Assembly (NCBI GenBank): GCA_039090855.1 | Contig: CM076991.1 | Location: 105,722,021 to 105,786,020 of the forward strand | Length of the DNA stretch: 64,000 bases | DNA from: Macrothele yani | Lineage: Eukaryota > Arthropoda > Arachnida > Araneae > Macrothelidae | Reading direction: 5' to 3' | Shown here: one piece after another, positions 11,494 through 23,400 of the stretch | How positions within the stretch are numbered: the stretch's first letter is position 1 | How the letters are laid out: every line of letters starts with the position of its first letter | Notes under the pieces: model-generated | What the model saw: the letters and a program-made list of their open reading frames with translations, nothing else | What the model was told of the DNA's origin: nothing | Databases searched by the model: none | Position numbers and translations under genes: made by a program

Positions 11494-14400
11494 ACACACA
11501 CAAAATAAGGTACATTACCTGTTACTTTTCCATGCATGTACAACTTCAGGATCACATATGCCATGTTTCATGGCAGCTTCGTCTAAAAGATCAAACAGCC
11601 ATTTAACAGCTGGAGGTAATGATTCACTGGCTGAAAGAATCGTAGTCAAGAAATCGTCCACAAATTTCTGTATGGTACCCTAAATGAGAAAAAAAGAAAC
11701 AACTTTAAACTGATAATCCATATAATATTCGGCTGAAGAAAGGGTAACACAGTCATGCATTACGACACAAATTGAAAAGAAAACTGTTTTGCTATCTGTA
11801 ACTTTTATTTCCATATAAATACCTGTATTGCCAACACTGCTTTGCTTTTCTTGCACTTATAAAATACAGGGTTAATACAAATGAACTATTTAATATATTG
11901 ACACTCACTTTGCACGGTTTTATAGGGAAACTTTTCAAGTTCGATGCATGCACGCACCCTTAGTCACACAGCATAAATCAATGCAATAGTAGAATTCTTG
12001 CCAAACACATGTTGGCATACCTTAATCAACTACAATAGTTGTTGTGATACTTTCTTTCAGATCAGCTAAGTTAACAGGACGGGAAGGGGTGAAGAGCTTC
12101 TCTTTGATATAGCCCCATTAAAAAAAAAAAAGTCGCAGGGCGTTAGATTGAGACTTCGTGGTTGCCAACATGTGAGTGACATGTTATATTGTTATTGCCT
12201 GTTATGCAGCCAATCCAGCACTGTGGAAGATTTTCATCAAGGTAATTTCTAATTTCCTGATGCCAGTGGGGTGATTCCCCATCCTATTGAAAAATGAAGT
12301 TGTCACTGTCTTCGTGCAGTTGAGGCATCAACCAAATAATTAGCATATTGAAATAAGACCCCCCCCCCCTCCCTCCTTCATTACCGTGTTTTCTCGGGAA
12401 AAGAAAGGGTCACATACTTTTTTATGGGATATAGCACAGAACACATTAACATTTGAGAAATTTTGCTCATGGCTGCCCTAGGCAAATCAGACACATGTCA
12501 TTGTCACTTAAACTTTACGATACCTGGAGTTTATAGGGAGTCATTTTCAGCGCTTCCTCAAAATTTTCCAGTCAGTCAGTTGTGGAATGTATAACTCCTG
12601 ACCCGCCATTGTTATGGATTTCCTTTGGCTGTGTTGGTAAACGGCACGAAAGACCTCCACTTGTTCATCAGATACACATGGTCTCCCTGGACTTTTATGT
12701 TTACACAAACATCCTGTTGTTTCAAATTTGCCAGTCATAGATGAATTGTCTATTGGGTGGTGATTTCTTGCAATGTGTTCTAAAACGCTATTGCACAACA
12801 ATAACAGAGTTTGTTTAATTCCAGCACACAGAAAGCCTTCTCCACAGCATTTGCAGCCATCTTACCTGACTGGTCATACAACAGTGAAAATGTACAATCT
12901 TTTAGTGGCGCCATCTATATAATAAAATCGTTACTTTTGGTGATAAAGCAGTGCACTGTGAGTATCAATACCTTACATAGTTTTTGGTTTTATAAAATGT
13001 TGAAACTGTATTTCATTTGCACTAATCCTGTATTAGTCAGTAACTCTTTTGTCTAATTCCCTTTCTCTCTCAGGATTATTTTTTTAATAATTAATCTCTT
13101 AATGATTCTTTACCATTTGCCCTAACAGAAAGAATGAATAACCATTTAACAGAGGATGCACCTCCTTGGCAAAATGGGTTAGCTTGCTGAAAAGCTTAAT
13201 GTAAAATTTTATTTCTTTATCCAGATGTAAAAGTGGCACGAGTACCAGTGATTTTTAACGCCAATTAATTGCCAGATGCCAGAGCTGCTTCAAAATGTGT
13301 TAATACATTGGACTCTGGCTCAACATGTTCCATTCACTTCTTTCCTTATTGTCTAATGTTCATATAATATGAAATCTTTTATCTGGAAATGTCAGGGCTT
13401 TTCCATAATTTGTAGCACCATGCCTAACATTAAAATAAGGTCCTCAAAACAAGTTTTAGCCGTCCTTATTGTGAAGCCATCCTACATCTTGGAAAGCAAT
13501 GTCCATGGTAATAAATTATTCAAAGATTTGCAAATGTTGCATTTATTACAAGATGTTTGTGGATTTTTGTCATAAATTTTAACTATGATTGGATGACACT
13601 GTCCACAGCTGCCAGCACTTGGAATGTGAGAATGTCCTTGTTCTTCCAAGTTAGGTTTGTGGCCTACTTATGTGTAGGCTGATGGCATCAAGCATTCCCA
13701 AGGCTCAGTGTTCACTGTTTAGATGCATCTTAATTTTTACTCTAAGTTGCTACATCAAAACAAATAGAAATTAAATAAAATCAATGTTTAAAAAATTATC
13801 TTTCCTTATAACTTTTGAATCTAGGACACTAGAAATGTTCCACTAGTGAAGACAGACAGAAAGGCACTACTCCTTAGTGTCCATACTTTTGCCCCAAATT
13901 TTAATAGGCAGCGTTGCACAACTGTATCGTTTTTAAAAATAAGATTATCATCCAAAGATTTTAATTATCACCTTAATAATTGTTCTCCATACCTTAGTTG
14001 AAAGAAGTCTTGTCAAAAATATTTCTGGAATAGCTTTGTGGCTATGATCTTTGTGATAGTCATGGTGGTCATCAAGATTTTTGACTAGATGCCAGTGGCG
14101 AACTCCTGGACCATCTTCTATGCAGTTCCCAAAACGTGGCGAGCTAGGAATGATGGGACCATTTGTGGCGGAACCTGTATTTAAACAAAGAAAATGTCAC
14201 AAACAAAATGTTGCTATTGCACAGGAAATAGAGTTACTATAAAAAAAATGTATGTAAAAGAAAATAGCAAAAAAAAAAAAAATTGCTAATGGCTTTTTAA
14301 GACTTTAAGACCAGTGGCATAACTAGCCCAAGCCCCCCCCCCCCCCCAAGAGACTTCAGCACCCCTAAGCATGGCAGTAATTTTCCTAGGATTTTGAACA

Positions 14401-17400
14401 TAAGGGAGGATGCATTTTTCACGGTGTGTTGTGTGTGGGAGGGTCACGGAGAGTGTCTGCAAAAGTAATAATGGTAACTAAAAGCCCTATAGTTTTAACT
14501 TTTCAAGTAACAGATTTGCAAAATGCAGAGCAATCATATTACAACTCGAAGTCAGAGAGCCAAACACTTTTAATCTGTGGGACATTCAGTGTTTTAAAAG
14601 TGAAACTATGCATTTACTTGGGCAAAGCAAAATATGAATCTTTAGGTCAATTATTGTGCATGTTCAATTTTTTTCATAGAACTATAACTGCAGTATGTCC
14701 CTTTGTTACCTGCACCCCCCCCCTACAGCTGCGGGGGTGGTAATTACGCCACTGTTTTAGATACATGTTATGTTTTATAAATCAAAATGCAAGTAAAGGT
14801 ACTAATTGGAACCATTGCATGGTTTCAACCACTTGGGTTATCATTAGCCATCAGATCAGAGCACATACTGTGTTAAGAAGAAGGTAGTGTAGAACACACT
14901 AAGTTACGAATAAAAGTTGAATGCAAATATACGTATTTCAGCCATTACTATGACTTTCATCAGTGCGACTACGATTGGTTTACATTGCCAGATTGGAAAG
15001 GTAAGTTTTGTAATGGTAACTCTGGGTGACGTGATGCAATGAGGGATTTCCAGATGTAAGGAACAAAAATGGGGAGCTCAGAGTTGCAATTTTTGGAAAA
15101 TAAAATTTCCAAACTTTCTCTAAACCTCAGAGCAAAACAATTTTGGAAGGGAGCCAACTTTTTAGTATCGGACCGAAGTGGAAGTGTCAGCCATGGTAAG
15201 AAGAGATAAGGCAGAAGAAGGTTTTCCAAATTTCACATCAGATTTGTGTTCCTCAAGTCTTGAGAGAATTTTCCGGAATGAACTTCCTATGTACGCAGTT
15301 AATCCAACGTTAGTCTTGATCGGAATTTTATACACTCCTGGGGAAGAAAGCGCAGGTCTTGGGTCTCTGTCATTACGGAGTATAACAGAAATTGAAGGGG
15401 AAGAACGAATGGCAAGTCTATATCCTTCTCTTTTGAAGATACTGATGAGTTTGTAGGCAGAAGGTTCATGGTAAGGGATTGAGCCAGCAAACGTTAGTTC
15501 CTTTTTGGTGAAACAGGTTGAAGAGCAACAACTGGAAACAAAAACCCAGTTGTTGCTTTCACCAAAAAGGAACTAACGTTTGCTGGCTCAATCCCTTACC
15601 ATGAACCTTCTGCCTACAAACTCATCAGTATCTTCAAAAGAGAAGGATATAGACTTGCCATTCGTTCTTCCCCTTCAATTTCTGTTATACTCCGTAATGA
15701 CAGAGACCCAAGACCTGCACTTTCTTCCCCAGGAGTGTATAAAATTCCAATCAAGACTAACGTTGGATTAACCGCGTACATAGGAAGTTCATTCCGGAAA
15801 ATTCTCTCAAGACTTGAGGAACACAAATCTGATGTGAAATTTGGAAAACCTTCTTCTGCCTTATCTCTTCTTACCATGGCTGACACTTCCGCTATTCCAC
15901 TTTGGTTTTGGTCCGATACTAAAAAGTTGGCTCCCTTCCAAAATCGGTATGCTCTGAGGTTTAGAGAAAGTTTGAAAATTTTATTTTCCAAAAATTGCAA
16001 CTCTGAGCTCCCCATTTTTGTTCCTTACATCTGGAAATCCCTCATTGCATCACGTCACCCGAAGTTACTATTACAAAACTTACCTTTCCAATCTGGCATC
16101 GTAAACCGATCGTAGTCGCACTGATGAAGGCCATAGAAATGGCTGAAATATATTTGCATTAAACTTTTATATGTAACTTAGCGTGTTCTACACTACCTTC
16201 TTCTTAATTTGTTTGTTAGTTATGTGCATTGCCTACCACTCATTTATGAACATACTGTGTTTTGCTTGTGAGACATTTTTTAATCTCTCAACACAGAGTT
16301 GTCTTGGGCTGCCAACTTTTAGCTTGATCCTGCTGAAGATTGTTTGGTCGTATTTACTTTGGCAAAACGTTGCAAGGAAGTTTCCCCAGATATTGTTAAA
16401 CAATATATATGTGCTTGCAACAAGGACTTCTTCATCAAGATTAACAATATCTTGTAAAACTTCCTTGCAAAATTTTGCAAAACAAAATACGATCACTTCA
16501 AATCTCCAGCAGGGTCGAGCCAAAAGATGGCATCACAAGATAAAAGCTCTGTGTTGAGAGATTCAAAGATGTCTCACAAGCTAAACGCAGTATGTGCTCT
16601 GATAGCTCACGAGAGCCAGTGTGGCTGAAACCAATGGTACCAGTTTGTACCTTTACTGGCATTTTGAAACTGAAATCATTTTGATTTATAAAATGTTCCA
16701 TGAAAATTTACAGTATCACTTTTGCTCCTTGGTGGTAACATTCAATCTTAAGTGGAACCATCCAATAACATTTATTATTTGGCTATTCCTAGACTTAATG
16801 CGCTATAAATATTTCCAAGTTATAGGGATTTTTCTAAGGAATAAAAGGAATTAAAATCAGGACTATAGTTGTAGTCCTGAGGAAGGGTAGTGGTGCTATC
16901 TGAAAATTTGGCATTTCAATTCCTTTTACTCCTTACGAGAAACCCATAATTCGGAGACAAATATTATGCTATGAATACTTAAATGATGGCTACGCATAAT
17001 TTAGCACTTCTTATGCTAACCAAAAAGAGTTTGAAATGACTGTGATACTATTTATTGTCTATGACAATCACTTTGGATTAAAATGACTTTGTCACCGCAT
17101 TGGCAGGTGGTCTGCGGCACTGGCTTCTGACTGTTCATCCAAGGTCAACTCAGGTTCAAGTCCAGGATGAGGTATGGATGGTGTGTTTGTTTAATGAGGC
17201 TGGAAACAAAAGCCTTTTACACAGACACATTGCTCAAGATGAACTAAGGTCTGGTTTCAAAATTGCAAATGACTATTGCTGGGCAAATGCAGCCAGTGAT
17301 TGAAAATTGAAACCTCTAACAATATATCATGGCAAGAATCCAGGTACACTGATGGGTAAATCAAAACAGCTCTTCCAGTGATTCAGAAATACATTATTAA

Positions 17401-20400
17401 AACTTAGATGGCTGCACCATTATTCTGAAGACTGGCTGGCTAATTACTTTGTACCAGATCAAGAAATATTTATAATGCTATTATTGGCATATTTTCACTG
17501 CATTCCATGTAACTAACTACTTCCTTCAGAAAACTTGAAAATTTTCATTGTCCTGGAACGGGAATCGAACCCGCACCTCCCAGTTTCAGTTCGAGCATGC
17601 TAGTCATTACATTACCCAGGACAAGGAAATTCCAAGCAACTGAACATAGATATCTGAGAACCTTCAGATTTTTCTGAAGGAAGTAGTTACATGGAATACA
17701 GTGAAAATATGCCAATAATAGCATTACTATGCCTACCATGTATTTATGAAGAATTACATCTTGGGGAAATTCATTTCCCAATTACATATGAAGAAATATT
17801 TAACTGACTATTATCTTCCTTTTAAGCAATGCTGATTATGGACATGTACAAAGTTTGTGTAAAATTCAAACTGAGTAATAAATGCAATATCAAAAATGCT
17901 TTTGAGCAAGGAATTGTAAGTACTGAATGAATTTGTGTATTTAGGAAATCTGTAGTTTTTGAGTGAGGAACTGTTAGTACTGAATGCAAGTAAGTCTTAA
18001 TGGCACAGAGATTGACCAGGTGAATGAGTTTGTATGTTTGACACAGAGAATAAATTAGATGACGAAATTAGTAGGAGAGTAAATTCTTCTTTGAAAGTCA
18101 TAACTGGTTTAGAAGGATGTCACAGGAATGTCCTGAAAAAAAGGGCTGTATATGGAAATAAAGATTAATGGAGATTATCTAACTCACCTTCGTTTTGCTG
18201 ATGACATAATCATTTTTGCAACTACCCCATCAGAGCTGCAGAGTATGATCCAGGAACTTGCTGACAAGAGTAAAGAAGTGGGATTAAAAATGAACTTTCA
18301 GAAGACAAAAGTGATGTTCAATGCTTTTACAAGAAATGAAGATTTATCGATTGGTGGAGAAAAGCTGGAGATAACAGATACGTATGTTTATCTTGGACAG
18401 CAGATATCAAGTGAGGGTCACATTGATGAAGAAATTAATTAGCGTATAAAACTTGCCTGGAGAGCTTTTGGAAGAAACAGCATAATTTTCAAGAGCAATA
18501 TGCCATTATGTCTTAAAAGAAAAGTGTTTGATCAATGCATCCTTCCAGTGCTTACGTATGGTGCAGAGACGTGGACCTTAACTAAAAGAGACATATAAAG
18601 GCTGCAGACAACTCAAAGTAGCATGGAGAGGTGCATGCTTGGTGTAACCAGGAGAGATAAGAAGAGGAACTCATGGATCAGAAAAATGACAAGAGTGGAA
18701 GACATCATGATCAGAGTTAAATCCCTGAAATGGCAATGGGCTGGACACACTGCCAGAAGGGCATACCATCAATGGACAGCCGAAATTTTAGATTGGATTC
18801 CAAGGGACAGGAAAAGACCCAGAAGAAGACCACATGGGAGATGGGTGGATGAAATGCGAAAGTATGTGGGAGTAACATGGAGGAGACTGGCACAAGACAG
18901 ACCGTTGTGGAAGAGACCTTCGTCCAGCAGTGGATTGATAATGGTTGACAATGATGATGATATGAAAATGTAATTGTTCCTACTCTGATGTATGGCAGTA
19001 AAAACTGGGTGCTGCAGAAAAGACATGTGAGTAGTTTTTGTGCTGGGGAAATGTATTACTTATGGGGGTGGCAAGTTTCTCTCTAATCAGGTGAAGAAAA
19101 GGTGTTATTAGTCTCGAAAGAAACAGTGACAAGATGCTGACTTAGAATTTTTCAGTCTAAGTGGCAGGAAAGCCAAGGAAATCATGGGAGAACCAGATTT
19201 GGGAATGTCTGCTTGAAAAAAGATTGTGAGTACAAAAGGTCTTGTGAGAGACGTGTGATGGATGTTAGTGAAACTTGAGCTGTTTGCTAAAATCATTGTA
19301 AATGCAGACTTCTGATACACCAACAGAAAGTAAATTCTAGTTCCATCAGTTAAACGTTTACTTGGTATACCTTCTTTCTTTGAGGAGTGAACAGCTTAAT
19401 GATATATATGTAAGAAATTTGTTTGACAAAGAAACCAATATGTGGGTGAATTCAGCTTTGAAAGTACTAGCTACTACACCAATGAGCCATTAGATTATGA
19501 CCATCCCCCAGCCTAGAGAAATGAATGCACCTGGAGACCGAACAGCGGCGTAGGTGAAGTTCACAGAGCAGTAAATATACAACCCAAGGACCGGCTTTCG
19601 GTCAGTAGAGTGTTCGTCGCCAGAATGGGAAAAGCTGCCGATTTATCGGAGTTTCATAAAGAACAAATTGTGATGGAAGGATGCTTCGGAATGGCGCTGC
19701 TTGTGGGTTGTTGACGTGCCGCTGTAGTGAGTATGTATCAAAAGTGGTGCACAGATGGCCAAACGACAAACCGTTGTCCAGCCACGTGTTGTCCGCATGT
19801 CATTGATTCCAGAGGGGAGCAGAGATTGTTGCACATTGTTCAGTGACTGCAGGGCCACAGTGCAATAAATCACACACAGCTACAACACTGGTGATCAGGG
19901 CAATGTGTCACAGCACACATTTTATCGCAGCCTTCAGCACATGGGCCTGTGTAGCCGAAGACCCATGCACGCTATCATCAACAACGTATGAAATAGGCCC
20001 AAGATCTTCTAGATTGTAATATGGTCTGACAAATCAAGACTCCTGGTGCATCACGTAGACGGCCCAGCACGGATAAACCAATTATCAATGGAGGCTATGG
20101 CACCTGGATGCACTGCTGGGCAGAAACAGGTCAGCGGTGGTAGTGGTGGTGTTATGCTGTGGCCGATGGGGTTTTTTTTTTCGGACACTTTAGGCCCCAT
20201 TATTCTAATAGCACAATCCCTGATGGCTGTCAGGTATCTGAACATCGTTGTGGACCAAGTTCACCCATTCATGGCAACTGTGTTCCTTGCTGGTGATGGC
20301 CATTACCAACAGGATAATGCGCCATGCCACACTGCCAGAATCATCAAGGAGTGGTTCGAGCAACATGCTGGTGACTTTCTGTTAATGCCCTGGCCTCCAA

Positions 20401-23400
20401 ATTCACCTGACATGAACCCAATCAAACATTTGTGGTTCAACTTGGAAAAGCAAGTTTGCACTACATCACCACCACCCCAAAATGAACGGGAATTGGAGGA
20501 ACTGCTGCTGACATTATGGTACCAGATACCCTAGGATACCTCATCGAATCGAGGCTTCACTGAGTGGCCGCTGCTTTGTGGGCTAAAGGGGGTCATAATG
20601 TAATGTCTCATCGGTGTATACGGGTGTAGTAGGCTGCTTATGAAACTGTAATCGTTCCTATCCTGATAAATGGTAGTGAAACCTACTAACTTGATTCCCA
20701 TATCTCTTCTGCAACATCCAGGAATGCATTACTTACCTGCTGTTTGTGGCAAGTCTCACTCTGATCCATGTGTGGAACAAAGACATGCTTCAGATGTGTA
20801 ATGTGAAGCAAAATATTGTCATTATGGTGGAGACAAATACTTGGAAGTGATTTGGCCATGTTGAGAGATTGATTGATAGGATAATAACCAAGAAATCTTA
20901 TTCAGCTCAAGTGGGAGGAAGGAGAGTACAGAAAGGTTGAAGAAATCACAAGAGGGCTTAATTCAGGAATGTCTGCAAGTGAAAATGGTAATGATATGTA
21001 GTACGAGATGTGTGATGGATATCAGTGAAGCTTGAACTGTCTGCCAAGATCTCTATAGACAATAAATAAATAAATACATCACTCTTTCCACGTTCCAGAA
21101 ACACACAGCAACCGAAAAATTGTTTTTCAGGCGGCGCTAGGGAATTGAACCACAAAACTCTCGATATCTAGCCGAGTGCGTTACATTTACACCACGGTGG
21201 CCAACAATCCATGGTGCTATGTGTATTTTTAAGTAAGCTTCTGGCTATATATATAGCCACAAACAGGGGCTATATATATATAGCCAGTGCCGTTAATGCC
21301 CACCAGATGGAGACGTCTCAGTAGCTGAGCCCATCTTACGGATTTATGATGTCAGAAGCTTACTTAAAAATACACATAGCACCGTGGATTGTTGGCCACC
21401 GTGGTGTAAATGTAACGCACTCGGCTAGATATCGAGAGTTTTGTGGTTCAATTCCACAGCGGCACCTGAAAAACAATTTTTCGGTTGCTGTGTGTTTCTG
21501 GAACGTGGAAAGAGTGATGTATTTATTTATTTACTGTCGCCACGTATTTGGAGGATTTTCATCTCTATAGACAGTGACGTTTGATACAAAAGCAGTTGAG
21601 TAAATTTTAACACCATCGGTAACTTTGATCTGGCAGATGATACTGCTTTGAGCAGTTAGTTAACCTCTGAATCTTAAAAGAAAAACTTAGTGTTATGTAT
21701 GCAAGAAAGGATGAAATCTTATTAGGCCTCAAAAATGGACAGTGCATCTAAGATTTTTAAATTGCTATATGACAAATTATGCACAGTTTTAAAAAATATT
21801 ATTCTGTGATGGCATGTTTCTAAAATGTGTGTGCAGTAAAAGTATTTATCAGAGGCTTTTAGTGTTGCATGTCTTACAGAAGATCACTGGGAAATGGAAA
21901 ATGCAACCCAATAGTTCCACAGAATATGCAAGATCTCAGAAGCACTTAAACTGAAAAGAGAATGATGATCAATTTCATATTAAATGCTGAAAATTATTAC
22001 AGTAATAATACATATGAGTGCATCATTTAAAAACACTCCTGCATTGATTTTCAAAGCAGATAATAATACTTACGAATACAATTGAGCATATCTTTTCTTC
22101 TGGCTACCAAACACATCACTGCAGATTCTCTGATTCCATAGTGAGCAAGTGTATTGATTCTTCTCCACCCATTAATAGTTTTTGTAGTGAGATCCTCATC
22201 TGCAAGAATGAGATGACCACCACGACCATGCCTCCATTCTAATTACAAGAGAAAAATAACAATAATTCTACTTTGAATTTTGTTTATTTTATGAATTTGC
22301 AAGCAATGCAACAAGCAAAGATGTTTACTTTTATTTTACTACTTAATTCCCTTTAAAGTGAACAGTAAAATTTTAAACTCAAATGAATCTAAACATGCTG
22401 CAAAAAAAACTTTCACATGCAGTAAGTTCTTAACAGGGATGCAAAGAAGACTGTGTTTACACCAAAGAGCCAAAGCATCTTTAGGCAAAACAAAGCAATT
22501 GCAGGTAAACAACGATGCATGTGGAGGTCATAAAATGGAATCAATAATACTGAGTTCCATTAATCAGCATTATTACTCTTCAGATGGGGAAGGAAGCAGA
22601 CTTGAGTGAGTTTGAAAATGGCCAAATGACTGGGTTCCATCATTTCTGAGACAGCAAAGCTTGTGCAGTGCTCATGATCAACTGTAGTTAGTATTCTTCA
22701 AAAAGCTGTCCAAGGAGGAAAAAAACCACAAACTGCTGAAAAATTGTTAAACAACTGTACTTCATTGTTGCCAACTGTGAGCGAAGGCTATCCCATTTTG
22801 TACTAACCAACAGAAGGGGTACTGTAGCACAACTCGGTGGTAATTTGAATGCTGGTGACTGGAGTAATACAGGGTGGTCAAAAAGTCCCCTAGGTGTTTT
22901 GATTGACAATTGTACAAAAACAAACAGATCTACAACAATGCGGCATTTGAAAGATTAAGTGTTCGAGTTTTTAACACCATCTCTTTCCAACAAATGGCAT
23001 TACATGCTTGCAAATACTGACACCAACTGCAAAACAACTCAAAATGTTGTCGTCGTCGCCGCAGGAGAAAGCAATGTGTGTGCGTTGGTTTTTTGAGATG
23101 AAGTCTGTGATTATGGTACAAAGAAATTACCATCGGACATATGGGAAAGATCCACCAAGTGATTTCAGTATCAGAGCGTGGCTGAAGAAATTCTTGGATA
23201 CTGGTATTGTTCTAGACCAGCAAAGAAAGGCAGACCCCCTGTCAGTGAAGAAATTGCGCGGAGCATACAGGAGGTTTTCGCTCGCAGTCCTAGCAAGTCC
23301 ACAATAAGGGCCTCTTTACAACTGAATGTTCCATGATCCACATTGCTTCACAAACGCCTGACACTAACAGCATACAAAGTGCAACTGCTACACCAGATTA

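Noticed and set aside
11316..11683. Frames rich in His-Thr
   Set aside because: They are translations of the (CA)n microsatellite and the antisense of plexin exon 8.
14426..14743. 105-codon plus frame
   Set aside because: It lies inside a hAT-type MITE and has no recognisable residues.
17555..17632. Functional tRNA-Phe gene
   Set aside because: The acceptor stem and T-arm are good, but the anticodon stem has mismatches, the acceptor sequence is not that of tRNA-Phe, and it lies in a foldback, so I list it only as tRNA-like.
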